DNA of 64,000 bases from NCBI RefSeq assembly GCF_003432035.1, contig NZ_QOHO01000011.1, positions 62,001 through 126,000 of the forward strand, given 5' to 3'. Origin of the DNA: Lacrimispora amygdalina. Lineage in GTDB: Bacteria; Bacillota; Clostridia; Lachnospirales; Lachnospiraceae. Below the pieces are notes generated by a model. The model had not been told where the DNA came from, made no database searches, and saw only the letters and a program-made list of their open reading frames with translations. Position 1 is the stretch's first letter, and every line of letters begins with the position of its first letter. A program made the translations under genes and the position numbers. Of this stretch, positions 34,499 to 46,642 are shown piece by piece.

Positions 34499-36727
34499 TT
34501 ACGAAAAATCATATTGGATCAAAACTTGTTCAAACAATTCGGGATGATTTTCAGAAAAACCATCAATTTGATCCCTGATTTTAATTAGTATATCATAGTT
34601 TTCTTGTTTCAAGTATAAAATTTTTCTATATATATCATTAATTTTGTAGACGGAAGCCTCCACCGGACCGATGATCTGCACCTGCCGGGGTTCTCCCAAA
34701 GCTGCTGCAAATACCCCTGCTGCAGCTGCCGTTTCCGTAAGGACGGATTCGTTGCGTGATGAAAACTGAATGGTTAAAAGCCCGCTTGCCGGGGGGTATT
34801 TCATCAGGCTGCGAAATGCCATCTCCTGTTTATAGAAGGTCTCATAATCCTGGTTTGCCGCAGTAACGATGCTGTAGTGTTCCGGACTGTAGGTCTGAAT
34901 GACCACATCTCCGGGCTTTGAATCCCTGCCGGCCCTGCCGGCTGCCTGGGTCAGAAGCTGAAAGGTCCGCTCTCCCGACCGGTAATCCGGCGTATTTAAA
35001 GACAAATCAGCTGCCAGAACCCCAACCAGTGTCACATCCGGGAAATCGTGTCCTTTTACAATCATCTGTGTCCCGATGAGAATATCTCCTTCATGTTCGG
35101 AAAATGCAGAAAGTATGGCTTCGTGTCCGCCCTTTTCTTTGGTCGTATCCATATCCATACGAAGAATTCTGGCCTGGGGAAACATCTTTTTTGTCATCTG
35201 TTCAATTTTCTGGGTTCCCACACCAAAGTTTGCAATATAAGGAGAACCGCAGGAAGGGCATTTAGACGGCATGGGAATGGTATGTCCGCAGTAATGACAG
35301 ACAAGACGGCTGTTGTTGTGCAGCGTCAGTGTCACATCACAATGGGGGCAGCGGATCGCTTCCCCGCAGGAGCGGCAGGATACAAAATTGGCATAGCCTC
35401 TCCGGTTTATAAACAGCATGACCTGTTCTTTTTTCCTTAGCTTTTCTTCCATCAGCATCTGTAATTTTCTGCTGAATATGGATTTATTTCCGTCCTTTAA
35501 TTCCTGCCTTAAATCCACAATTGATACATTTGCCAGACTGCTGTCTTTTTTCGCCCTTTCTGTCAGACGAAACAACTGGTATTCGCCTCTCAGTGCCCTG
35601 GAATAAGCTTCTAAAGAAGGGGTTGCCGAGCCCAGTACTAAAGATGCATTCTCCATCTGTGCCCTTTTAGCAGCCACTTCTCTGGCGTGATATCTTGGTA
35701 CTGTCTCACTTTTATAGGCGCTTTCATGTTCCTCATCAATGAGAATCAGCCCCAGTCTGGAAAAAGGTGTAAACAATGCGGATCTTGGTCCGATCATAAT
35801 ATCAATATCACCATTTTTAGCACGTTCAAACTGATCGAAACGCTCTCCAGCAGACAAACGGGAATTGATGATGGAAACCCGGTTTCCGAATCTGCCATAG
35901 AAACGCATCACGGTCTGATAGGTCAGCGCGATTTCAGGAATCAGAACAATCACCTGCCGGTCTTCTTCAATTACCTTTTGGATTAAGTCCATATAAACTT
36001 CTGTTTTGCCGCTGCCTGTAATGCCATGAATGAGATAAGTTTTCCGGATGCCTTTTAAATAATCCTGGCAGAAAGAGTCCACAATCATCTGCTGCTCTTT
36101 ATTGAGCCGGAGATTTCTTTCTTCCTGTCCGTCTAACTGAATAGGGTTGCGGTAAATCTCTTCTGACTCAAGGCAGATCTCGCCCTTTTCAATCAGCGGT
36201 TTTACTGCCGATGCGGAAAGATTCATCTGGTTTACTGCTATCTCATAAGGAATTACCGGGTTGTTAAGCAGCGCCGTAAAGAGCCTGACTCTCGCCTTGT
36301 AATTCTTTTTTTCCGCTTCTTTTAACGCACAGCCTAACTGTTCCCGGTCCAGGAGACTTCTTATAATCTTTTTTTCTTTTGGTTTCACTTTCTGTTTTAC
36401 CGGCAGCACGGTTTTCAGTGCCTGGTTCATGGTGGATCCATACTGTTCTTTCAGCCACCATGCAAGGGTAATCAGCCTTGATTCCGCCGATACCCCGTCA
36501 GTCACTATTCCCCCGATTTCTTTTATCTTATCCGGATCATAACCGGCCTGGGCCGTAATTTCCACCACATATCCCTTCCGCATGGTATTTCCCCTTCCAA
36601 AAGGGATCAGAACCCGGGTGCCGACGGAAATATCCTTAAGCAGATTCTCCGGAATCCGGTAATCGAAGGTTCTGTCTACTTTTTCATGAGAAATGTCAAT
36701 GATGATCCTGGCATAGTTTTTTGTCAT
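34499..36727 (-). CDS. priA: Primosomal protein N' (replication restart helicase PriA)
   Basis: 3'-to-5' DEAH helicase that reloads the replisome at stalled forks. The 742-residue protein contains 'HGITGSGKTEVYMDLI' (Walker A, about 228-243), 'LILIDEEHESAYKSE' (DEEH), an eight-Cys zinc region 'CRSCGEAIRCPHCDVTL...CHYCG...CPSCG' at about 448-500 and 'GTQMIVKGHDFPDVTLVGVL'. The N-terminal DNA-binding domain ('DRTFDYRIPE') is intact. GGAGGAAATGA precedes the ATG. Confidence 0.97.
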   Translation of the reverse strand: MTKNYARIIIDISHEKVDRTFDYRIPENLLKDISVGTRVLIPFGRGNTMRKGYVVEITAQAGYDPDKIKEIGGIVTDGVSAESRLITLAWWLKEQYGSTMNQALKTVLPVKQKVKPKEKKIIRSLLDREQLGCALKEAEKKNYKARVRLFTALLNNPVIPYEIAVNQMNLSASAVKPLIEKGEICLESEEIYRNPIQLDGQEERNLRLNKEQQMIVDSFCQDYLKGIRKTYLIHGITGSGKTEVYMDLIQKVIEEDRQVIVLIPEIALTYQTVMRFYGRFGNRVSIINSRLSAGERFDQFERAKNGDIDIMIGPRSALFTPFSRLGLILIDEEHESAYKSETVPRYHAREVAAKRAQMENASLVLGSATPSLEAYSRALRGEYQLFRLTERAKKDSSLANVSIVDLRQELKDGNKSIFSRKLQMLMEEKLRKKEQVMLFINRRGYANFVSCRSCGEAIRCPHCDVTLTLHNNSRLVCHYCGHTIPMPSKCPSCGSPYIANFGVGTQKIEQMTKKMFPQARILRMDMDTTKEKGGHEAILSAFSEHEGDILIGTQMIVKGHDFPDVTLVGVLAADLSLNTPDYRSGERTFQLLTQAAGRAGRDSKPGDVVIQTYSPEHYSIVTAANQDYETFYKQEMAFRSLMKYPPASGLLTIQFSSRNESVLTETAAAAGVFAAALGEPRQVQIIGPVEASVYKINDIYRKILYLKQENYDILIKIRDQIDGFSENHPELFEQVLIQYDFS

Positions 36728-36750
36728 TCATTTCCTCCAGAGGCACACTG

Positions 36751-38115
36751 TCAGTGAAACTGTTCTGCTACCTGCCCCAGCTTCATGCTGTTGGAGCCCT
36801 TAAACAGTACACAGTCACCTGCCTTTAACTCTTCCTTTAAATAAGCAGTTAACGGTTCCTGTTCCATAAATTCCTTTACTGTGATATCAGGGGCATTCTC
36901 CTTCACCGCCCTGGCAATTTCTCCTGCCAGTTCTCCCAGTGTCACCACACAGTCAACGGGGTGTGCCGCAATATAGGCGCCGATTTCATAATGAAATTCC
37001 AAAGTACGTTCACCCAGCTCCTTCATGTCAGCCAGTACGGCTATCTTCCTTTTTGCCTTCGTAACGGAACCTAAAACTTCAAGTCCCGCTTTCATGGAGA
37101 CAGGACTGGCATTATAGGTATCATCAATTACAGTGAAGGTTCCTGTATCATAGATCTGCTGGCGGTTTTTAAACCCGGTAAAGCTTCCAAGAGACTTTGC
37201 CGCCTCTTCCATGGGAATGCCGTTTTCTGCCGCAACTGCCAAAGATACCATGGCATTTAAAATATTATGGCTTCCCATAACAGAAAGCCGGACGGGGACT
37301 TTCTTTTCTTTATGCACTGCCGTAAACACGGGAAATCCATCTTCCAAATGTATATTAACGGCTCTGTAATCACAATTTTCTCCAGTCCCGTAGAAAACCG
37401 TTGTGCAGCCTTCCTTTGCTTTTGTATCTTTTAACATATCATCATCCCCGTTTAAAAAGAGAATTCCGTTATCGCAAAGGCCATCCTGGATGGTAAGCTT
37501 TTCTCTGTATATATTTTCCCTTGAGCCCAGCTGTTCAATATGCGCCACTCCGATATTGGTTATGACAGCCATATGTATTCTGGCGATTCTGGCAATCACG
37601 GTGAGTTCTCCCGGTTCGCTCATTCCCAGTTCGATGACGCCGATATCATCTTCCGGCGTGATTTCGCAGAGAGTGATGGGAAGTCCCACCTGGCTGTTGC
37701 TGTTGCCCGGAGTCTTATAAACCTGATAACGGGAAGAAAGCGCACATGCCACCATCTCTCTGGTCGTTGTCTTTCCCACACTTCCTGTTATACCTATGAG
37801 GGGAATGGATAAACGGTTTCTGTAAAAACTGCCCACTGCCTGCAGTGCTTTTTTCGTATCATCCACGCGTATCCAGGGCTTTTCTGAATCCATGAAATCA
37901 TGCTCGCTGGTTATAACAGCTGCTGCTCCATGCTCAAATGCCTGATGGATAAAACGATGGGCATCCACCTTTTCCCCGATAATGGGTACGAATAAATCAT
38001 TCCCCTTCATAGTTCTGGAATCGATGCTTATGTGATCCAGAACAGTATCTTCCCTTCCGCAAAGAAGTGTTCCGCCTGTAGCCGAAAGTATATCCTTCAC
38101 TGTCATGTCTACCAT
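36751..38115 (-). CDS. murF: UDP-MurNAc-tripeptide--D-Ala-D-Ala ligase MurF
   Basis: Adds D-Ala-D-Ala to the cytoplasmic peptidoglycan precursor. The 454-residue Mur ligase has 'ISIDSRTMKGNDLFVPI' in the N-domain, 'GITGSVGKTTTREMVACAL' (P-loop), 'NIGVAHIEQLGSRENIYREK' and 'DDTYNASPVSMKAGLEVL'. The open frame extends 23 codons upstream; GGAGGAAAC precedes the ATG at 38115, though an ATG three codons later is also possible. It follows murE, the preceding pathway step, after a 115-bp gap with a hairpin. Confidence 0.96.
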   Translation of the reverse strand: MVDMTVKDILSATGGTLLCGREDTVLDHISIDSRTMKGNDLFVPIIGEKVDAHRFIHQAFEHGAAAVITSEHDFMDSEKPWIRVDDTKKALQAVGSFYRNRLSIPLIGITGSVGKTTTREMVACALSSRYQVYKTPGNSNSQVGLPITLCEITPEDDIGVIELGMSEPGELTVIARIARIHMAVITNIGVAHIEQLGSRENIYREKLTIQDGLCDNGILFLNGDDDMLKDTKAKEGCTTVFYGTGENCDYRAVNIHLEDGFPVFTAVHKEKKVPVRLSVMGSHNILNAMVSLAVAAENGIPMEEAAKSLGSFTGFKNRQQIYDTGTFTVIDDTYNASPVSMKAGLEVLGSVTKAKRKIAVLADMKELGERTLEFHYEIGAYIAAHPVDCVVTLGELAGEIARAVKENAPDITVKEFMEQEPLTAYLKEELKAGDCVLFKGSNSMKLGQVAEQFH

Positions 38116-38169
38116 GTTTCCTCCGTTCCATGTCCGCTCTAAGCGCACATTCCTGCCATCTTTCGTGGA

Positions 38170-38208
38170 AATGCCGAAAGCCACATTTCCTTTTCGGCCT
38201 CCGGCATT
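38170..38208 (-). other. Intercistronic hairpin between murE and murF
   Basis: Arms 38170-38182 and 38196-38208 form an approximately 13-bp stem (AATGCCG/CGGCATT plus an inner GGCC block) with a 13-nt loop and no U-tract. Possibly an mRNA-processing or stability element; the function is not known. Confidence 0.5.
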
Positions 38209-38230
38209 CTTATCTTATGGCAATTTTAAT

Positions 38231-39709
38231 TTATTGTCGGTTTATAAATTCAGAGTTCTCTACTACGTTTAAGATCTCTTCCCTGTCTGAGAAATGGTGG
38301 CGCTCACCGTTTACTTCCTGATAGTCTTCATGGCCTTTGCCTATTACTGCAATCATATCTCCGGGCTGGGCATGTAAAATACTGTAGCGGATCGCTTCTC
38401 TTCTGTCAGGAATCTCAATAAAGGTTCCCTCTGTTTTTGAGATACTGCTTCTGATATCTGCAATAATGTCTTCTGTTTTTTCAAAGCGGGAATTGTCAGC
38501 GGTCAGAATCGTAAAATCTGCCAGGCGGCCTGCACTGTCTCCCATGGAATAGCGGCGGTCTTTGGAGCGGTTTCCCCCGCAGCCAAATACGCAGACCAGA
38601 CGCCTGGGCTTGTAATCTCTCAGTGTTTTTAAGAGGCTTTCCATACTGACTGCATTATGTGCATAATCTACAATAACGGTACACCTTTCAGAAGAATAAA
38701 CAATCTCCATTCTTCCATTTACACTTAAATGCTCCAGTCCATGACAGATCTTTTCCTTAGGCAGATTAAGAAAGCTTAAAACACTGACAGCAGCCAGAGC
38801 ATTGGCAACATTAAATCTGCCTGGTATATTAACCCGGACAGCCAGTTCATAGGCTCCCTTTACATCAAATTCAAGGCCTACAAAATCAGACTGGGCCACA
38901 TAGCGGATGTTCTCCGCCTTAAAACTGGTCCCTGCTTTATCAAGGGAAAAGGAATACAGGCGGCAGGCAGCATCTTTGACAACCTCATCATAGTGCTCGT
39001 CATCCCCATTCATAATGCCCACTTCGCAGCACTGGAATATCTTGGATTTATAAAATAAATATTCTTCAAAATTCTCGTGTTCATCCGGTCCGATATGATC
39101 GGGAGAAATATTGGTAAATAATCCATAGTCGAACACCAGGCCATCCACCCGGTGCATCTTAAATGCCTGGGAGGAAACTTCCATTACCATATACTCACAG
39201 CCTTCTTCCGCCATTTGATAAAAAGCTTCATGAAGCTGATAAGATTCCGGCGTTGTATTGGCAGTCGGAGTCACTTTCTCTCCGATTACAATCCCTGTAG
39301 TTCCAATCATGCCCACTTTTTTCCCGCACGCTTCCAAAATTGCCTTTATCATATGGGTGGTTGTTGTCTTCCCCTTTGTACCGGTTACTCCAATGGTCAC
39401 CATACGTTTTGCAGGATAGTCAAATCTGGCGGCAGACAAAACAGCCAGCGCTTCTCTGGCATTATGTACGAAAATGGCAGTTACTCCTTCCGGCAGGCTC
39501 ACCCTGCGCTCCAGAACAAGAACAGTCACCCCTTTTTCCACCACTTCCGGTATAAAATCATGGGAATCAACCCTGGTTCCTACGGTACAGACAAAGACGG
39601 TACCGCTTCTGGCCTTTCTGGAATCATACACCACATCTTCCACTTCCACATCCAGATTCCCCTGCAGTAATTCATACTCCAGATTCTTTAGCCACTGACT
39701 AAACTTCAT
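38231..39709 (-). CDS. murE: UDP-MurNAc-L-Ala-D-Glu--2,6-diaminopimelate ligase MurE
   Basis: Adds the third stem amino acid. The 492-residue Mur ligase has 'DVVYDSRKARSGTVFVC', P-loop 'GVTGTKGKTTTTHMIKAIL', 'MEVSSQAFKMHRV' with the carbamylated-Lys region and 'VIVDYAHNAVSMESLL'. The third-residue specificity motif, DNPR in meso-DAP enzymes, reads DNSR here ('TADNSRFEKTEDI'), keeping Asn and Arg, so meso-DAP is the best guess. GGAGG lies before the ATG at 39709; the frame begins with a TTG four codons earlier. Confidence 0.94.
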   Translation of the reverse strand: MKFSQWLKNLEYELLQGNLDVEVEDVVYDSRKARSGTVFVCTVGTRVDSHDFIPEVVEKGVTVLVLERRVSLPEGVTAIFVHNAREALAVLSAARFDYPAKRMVTIGVTGTKGKTTTTHMIKAILEACGKKVGMIGTTGIVIGEKVTPTANTTPESYQLHEAFYQMAEEGCEYMVMEVSSQAFKMHRVDGLVFDYGLFTNISPDHIGPDEHENFEEYLFYKSKIFQCCEVGIMNGDDEHYDEVVKDAACRLYSFSLDKAGTSFKAENIRYVAQSDFVGLEFDVKGAYELAVRVNIPGRFNVANALAAVSVLSFLNLPKEKICHGLEHLSVNGRMEIVYSSERCTVIVDYAHNAVSMESLLKTLRDYKPRRLVCVFGCGGNRSKDRRYSMGDSAGRLADFTILTADNSRFEKTEDIIADIRSSISKTEGTFIEIPDRREAIRYSILHAQPGDMIAVIGKGHEDYQEVNGERHHFSDREEILNVVENSEFINRQ

Positions 39710-39722
39710 AAAAACCTCCAAA

Positions 39723-41393
39723 TCAGAATAATCCTGTGATTACTCCGTCATTATTCACATCAATATTATCGGCTGCCGGTTTCTTCGGCAGACCTGGCAT
39801 CGTCATAATCGCGCCTGTTAAAACAACAACAAATCCGGCACCGGCGCTGACATAAGCATCCCGCACATTAATCTCAAAGCCCTGAGGACGGCCCAGTTTT
39901 GTCTGGTCATCGGATAAGGAGTACTGTGTCTTAGCCATACACACAGGCAGACTGCCAAATCCCATTTCCTCAAATTTTCTGATGGATTTTAAAGCGGAGG
40001 GCGCATAAGTCACCCCGTCTGCTCCGTAAATTTCTCTGGCAACTGTGCTGATCTTATCCTCAAGACTCATGTCATCGGGATAAATGGGCGCAAAATTGCT
40101 CGTTTTGTTCTCCAGTGTTTCAAGAACCTTTTCAGCCAGTTTCACTCCGCCTTCTCCGCCCTTTTCCCACACCTGGGATAAGGCGAATTCACAGCCTTTC
40201 TCTTCGCAGAAGTTCTTTACAAACTGGTATTCACTTTCTGTATCTGTTACAAAAGAATTCAGCGTTACAACAACAGGAACGCCGTATTTCTGCATATTTT
40301 CGATGTGCTTTTCAAGGTTTACGATTCCCTTTTTCAGTGCCTCTAAATTCTCTTCCTTCAGCTGGTCCTTTGGTACACCGCCGTTATATTTTAACGCTCT
40401 GACAGTTGCCACCAGAACAATGGCATCGGGTTTTAAGGAAGCCTTTCTGCATTTGATATCCAGGAACTTCTCGGCACCTAAATCCGCACCGAAGCCAGCC
40501 TCAGTCACAACAATATCAGCTAATTTCAGTGCTGTCTTCGTGGCGCGCACACTGTTACAGCCGTGCGCAATATTTGCAAACGGACCTCCGTGGACGATCG
40601 CACCGGTATGCTCCAGCGTCTGAATCAGATTTGGTTTCAGGGCATCCTTAAGAAGGGCAGCCATGGCACCTACCGCATTCAGCTGGGCTGCTGTCACAGG
40701 CTCTCCGGAATAATTATATGCAACAATAATCCGTCCCAGCCGTTCTTTTAAATCATTCATGTCATCTGCAAGGCAGAGAATAGCCATAATTTCAGAAGCC
40801 ACTGTAATAACAAAGTGATCCTCTCTTACAAATCCTTCCGCTTTTGAGCCAAGTCCCACCACGATATTTCTTAAAGCCCGGTCATTCATGTCCAGACATC
40901 TCTTCCACAGTATCTGCCTTGTATCAATTCCCAGAGCATTGCCCTGGTGAATGTGATTGTCAAGAAGGGCTGAAAGCAGATTGTTTGCAGAGGTAATGGC
41001 ATGAAAATCTCCGGTAAAATGAAGGTTTAAATCTTCCATGGGAACAACCTGGGCATAACCGCCGCCTGCCGCTCCGCCCTTGATTCCAAAGCATGGGCCT
41101 AAAGAAGGCTCTCTTAAGGCGATGATTGCCTTTTTCCCGATCTTTCCAAATGCCTGTCCTAATCCCACAGTCGTCGTAGTCTTTCCCTCTCCGGCCGGTG
41201 TGGGATTAATTGCCGTAACAAGAACCAGTTTTCCATCGGGACGGTCCTTTACCTGTTCCCACAATTCATCAGAAAGTTTCGCTTTGTATTTGCCGTAGAG
41301 TTCTAAATCGTCTTCTGCGATCCCATAAGCTGCTGCCACTTCCTTAATCGGTATCATCTTCGCTTCCTGTGCGATCTCAATATCCGTTTTCAT
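39723..41393 (-). CDS. fhs: Formate--tetrahydrofolate ligase
   Basis: Makes 10-formyl-THF from formate, THF and ATP, feeding purine synthesis and Met-tRNA formylation and, in acetogens, the methyl branch of the Wood-Ljungdahl pathway. The 556-residue sequence contains the P-loop '[19 protein letters not shown]' and family blocks '[36 protein letters not shown]' and '[19 protein letters not shown]'. The ATG at 41393 has AGGAGG 9 nt upstream. No other Wood-Ljungdahl genes are nearby, so a general one-carbon role is more likely. Confidence 0.97.
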   Translation of the reverse strand: MKTDIEIAQEAKMIPIKEVAAAYGIAEDDLELYGKYKAKLSDELWEQVKDRPDGKLVLVTAINPTPAGEGKTTTTVGLGQAFGKIGKKAIIALREPSLGPCFGIKGGAAGGGYAQVVPMEDLNLHFTGDFHAITSANNLLSALLDNHIHQGNALGIDTRQILWKRCLDMNDRALRNIVVGLGSKAEGFVREDHFVITVASEIMAILCLADDMNDLKERLGRIIVAYNYSGEPVTAAQLNAVGAMAALLKDALKPNLIQTLEHTGAIVHGGPFANIAHGCNSVRATKTALKLADIVVTEAGFGADLGAEKFLDIKCRKASLKPDAIVLVATVRALKYNGGVPKDQLKEENLEALKKGIVNLEKHIENMQKYGVPVVVTLNSFVTDTESEYQFVKNFCEEKGCEFALSQVWEKGGEGGVKLAEKVLETLENKTSNFAPIYPDDMSLEDKISTVAREIYGADGVTYAPSALKSIRKFEEMGFGSLPVCMAKTQYSLSDDQTKLGRPQGFEINVRDAYVSAGAGFVVVLTGAIMTMPGLPKKPAADNIDVNNDGVITGLF

Positions 41394-41443
41394 AAGTATC
41401 ATCCTCCTTATATGTAAGCAATGGTTTTAAACCTTCTGCCATA

Positions 41444-44170
<2,727 letters not shown>

Positions 44171-44231
44171 AATACTTCCCCCTTCTGTCCATTGGTATCA
44201 GTATACAAAAAAAACGGGAGAATTGCAACGT

Positions 44232-44999
44232 CTAAGAGGAAGCAGTTTCCATCAGTTCATATAATTTTTTTAACGCATCCTTAATTCCGCCCACCTCATC
44301 AATCAGACCTTCCTTAACGGTTTCCTCTCCTACCAGTACCGTACCCAGGTCCCTGGTAAGCATTTCCGTATTAAGCATAAGCCGTTTTAACTGATCATAA
44401 GCAATCTTTGCATGCGAGGAAACAAAGCTTAATATCCGGTCCTGAATCATTTCAAAATATTCATAAGTCTGGGCAGCGCCAATCACCATGCCGGTCATTC
44501 TGACCGGGTGAATCATCATGGTTCCGGTAGGAACGATAAAGGAGTAATTGGTGCAGACTGCCAGAGGCACTCCGATGGAATGACTGCCTCCAAGAACCAG
44601 CGATACCGTAGGAATGCTTAAGGATGCAATCATTTCCGCAATGGCTAACCCTGCATCAACATCCCCTCCCGAAGTATTTAAAAGGACTAACAGCCCCTCC
44701 ACGGTATCATCATCCTCTATCTCTGCCAGTTTTGGAAGAATATGATCATATTTGGTAGCTTTGCTGTTGCTTGAGAGATTTTCATGTCCCTCCACTTCTC
44801 CTATAATGGTCAGCAGATGGATTTTCCGCTTGCCGGCATTGTCATCCAGCGTCATCTGACCATACTCTTCCAGCTTCTGATCTTCTTTCTGCTCAATATC
44901 TTTCTCAGTTTTTTTCTCATCCAGATTTTCTTCTCTGGTTCCTTGCTTATTCTTTGTTTCTTCTTCCTGGCTGTTATTTCTATATTCAGACTCTTTCAC
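44232..44999 (-). CDS. tepA: ClpP-family serine protease, TepA-like
   Basis: A 255-residue ClpP-fold protein ahead of ftsK. The fold core is 'VEGLLVLLNTSGGDVDAGLAIAEMIASLSIPTVSLVLGGSHSIGVPLAV', with the nucleophile region 'GGSHS' and a His in 'TGTMMIHPVRM'. In B. subtilis TepA (YmfB), also next to spoIIIE, is linked to protein translocation; substrates are unclear. The first 50 residues are highly charged (Glu/Lys/Gln-rich) and probably disordered. Translation begins at a GTG (44999) with AGGAGG 9 nt upstream. Confidence 0.85.
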   Translation of the reverse strand: MKESEYRNNSQEEETKNKQGTREENLDEKKTEKDIEQKEDQKLEEYGQMTLDDNAGKRKIHLLTIIGEVEGHENLSSNSKATKYDHILPKLAEIEDDDTVEGLLVLLNTSGGDVDAGLAIAEMIASLSIPTVSLVLGGSHSIGVPLAVCTNYSFIVPTGTMMIHPVRMTGMVIGAAQTYEYFEMIQDRILSFVSSHAKIAYDQLKRLMLNTEMLTRDLGTVLVGEETVKEGLIDEVGGIKDALKKLYELMETASS

Positions 45000-45139
45000 T
45001 TAAGGAAACCTCCTGTTTGCTGTTTATAATGAATCACTTTCTTATGATGTGAAAAAAACAGTAAAAGTATGCCTTAATTTGTAAACCAAAAATTTAACCG
45101 CTCATTTGTATTTTTTTGTTCATGGTAACAATATTTTCA
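45000..45139. other. AT-rich part of the tepA-gltA intergenic region
   Basis: The first 140 bp of the 308-bp divergent gap holds the tepA ribosome binding site (AGGAGG) and long A/T tracts. I see no convincing tepA promoter; TATAAA near 45028 on the minus strand lacks a good -35. The rest of the gap is described in the next three entries. Confidence 0.4.
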
Positions 45140-45151
45140 TTGTGATCACAA
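45140..45151. promoter_or_regulatory. 12-bp perfect palindrome TTGTGATCACAA upstream of gltA
   Basis: A perfect inverted repeat centred about 49 bp before the predicted gltA transcription start and ending 7 bp upstream of the -35. It resembles the TGTGA-N-TCACA pattern of CRP/FNR-family sites and is a candidate operator. No regulator gene for it is in the window. Confidence 0.55.
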
Positions 45152-45158
45152 CAAGGTA

Positions 45159-45187
45159 TTGACTTTGATGCTTTTACATGATAAACT
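45159..45187 (+). promoter_or_regulatory. Promoter of gltA-acn
   Basis: Plus strand TTGACT (45159-45164), 17-bp spacer, TAAACT (45182-45187), giving a leader of about 114 nt. Confidence 0.65.
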
Positions 45188-45200
45188 ACGAAACAATAAA

Positions 45201-45281
45201 AAGCTACATACCATTGCCAATGAGGGCAGCGCCGGAGAAATCCCATCGCGCTGCTTTTCTGTAAAAAAGTCCCTGTAGCTT
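45201..45281 (+). ncRNA. Structured leader of gltA (nested stem-loops)
   Basis: An outer inverted repeat, AAGCTACA (45201-45208) with TGTAGCTT (45274-45281), encloses a 7-bp GCAGCGC/GCGCTGC stem (45226-45232 with 45248-45254) followed by TTTT. This could fold as an 80-nt element, or the inner stem plus TTTT could act as an attenuator. No known riboswitch class is recognised. Confidence 0.45.
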
Positions 45282-45307
45282 AATCTGAAAAAAGGAGAAA
45301 TAATCGC

Positions 45308-46639
45308 ATGAACAACTTTTTCATTGCACAAACGTTTGGCAAATCCTCTAACTTCACGGATATTCCGAACAACTTATTCAAAGAATACAACGTAAAAAAG
45401 GGGCTCCGCAATGAAGACGGTACCGGAGTCAGAGTCGGACTTACCCGCGTATCCGATGTAGTTGGCTACGAAATCGAAGATGGAAAAAAGGTTAATGTTC
45501 CAGGAAAGCTTTACTACCGCGGAATTGAAATCAGCGATCTTGTAAACGGAAAAGACAATTCCCGTTTCGGCTTTGAGGAAACATCATTTTTACTCCTTTT
45601 TGGATATCTTCCCTCAAAAAAGGAATTGCGTGAATTCACCTCTCTGCTGTGTGAGCATTATAACCTTCCTGATGAATTTCTTGAAAAAAACATGCTTCGC
45701 ACGCCTTCCCGCAACTTAATGAACAGCCTCCAGAAAAGCATCCTTGCTCTTTACGATTACGATGAAGATGCGGATAACACAGACCCCTACCAGACTTTGT
45801 TAAAGGGGATTAATATATTAGCAAAGCTTCCGTCTCTTGCTGTATATGCCTATCAGTGCAAGATCCATCATTACGACCGGGAAAGCCTGATTATCCATTA
45901 TCCGAAGCCAGAATATTCCATGGCTGAGAACATCCTTTATATGTTAAGAAAAGACGGATCCTTTACACAGCAGGAAGCAGATCTTTTGGATATCATGCTT
46001 ATGATACATGCGGATCACGGCGGCGGCAACAACTCCACATTTACAAACGTTGTCATCTCTTCCACCGGAACCGATATTTATTCCTCCAGCTCTGCATCCA
46101 TTGGTTCCTTAAAAGGGCCAAAACATGGCGGTGCCAACATCCGCTGCAGCGAGATGATCACTGCGATTGAAAAGGAAATTGGAGTAAAGGCAACCGAAGC
46201 CCAGATGAAAACTGTCATCCACAAAATACTGGCTAAGGATTTTTATGACAATTCCGGCCTGGTATATGGACTTGGCCACGCGGTATACACCGTATCCGAC
46301 CCCCGTGCAGATCTGCTGAAAGTCTGCTGTGAAAAGCTTGCAAAAGAAAAAAACAGAGAAGATGAATATGAATTCCTGACAAAATTTGAAAAGGTTGCCA
46401 AATCTTGTCTCGCCGGAAACGGCAAGTCTCTGTCTAACAATGTAGACTTCTACAGCGGCTTCGCTTATAATATGTTACAGATACCCGAAGACATGTACAC
46501 CCCATTATTTGTGTGCTCACGTATGGCCGGCTGGCTTGCACATAACATTGAGAATAAAATGTATGACGGCAGAATCATGCGTCCGGCTACAAAATACGTG
46601 GGGGAAACCATTCCCTATAGAAAGAGAGAGGAACGATAA
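45308..46639 (+). CDS. gltA: Citrate synthase
   Basis: Condenses acetyl-CoA and oxaloacetate to citrate. The 443-residue protein has the family signature 'LKGPKHGGANIRCSEM' with an active-site His, the upstream 'MLMIHADHGGGNNSTFTNVV' His block and 'NNVDFYSGFAYNML' with the catalytic Asp. It is longer than average at both ends and belongs to the bacterial citrate/2-methylcitrate synthase superfamily. The aconitase-family gene begins 3 bp later, so the operon probably provides 2-oxoglutarate precursors for glutamate rather than a full cycle. AAAGGAG lies 10 nt before the ATG. Confidence 0.95.
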   Translation: MNNFFIAQTFGKSSNFTDIPNNLFKEYNVKKGLRNEDGTGVRVGLTRVSDVVGYEIEDGKKVNVPGKLYYRGIEISDLVNGKDNSRFGFEETSFLLLFGYLPSKKELREFTSLLCEHYNLPDEFLEKNMLRTPSRNLMNSLQKSILALYDYDEDADNTDPYQTLLKGINILAKLPSLAVYAYQCKIHHYDRESLIIHYPKPEYSMAENILYMLRKDGSFTQQEADLLDIMLMIHADHGGGNNSTFTNVVISSTGTDIYSSSSASIGSLKGPKHGGANIRCSEMITAIEKEIGVKATEAQMKTVIHKILAKDFYDNSGLVYGLGHAVYTVSDPRADLLKVCCEKLAKEKNREDEYEFLTKFEKVAKSCLAGNGKSLSNNVDFYSGFAYNMLQIPEDMYTPLFVCSRMAGWLAHNIENKMYDGRIMRPATKYVGETIPYRKREER

Positions 46640-46642
46640 CTT

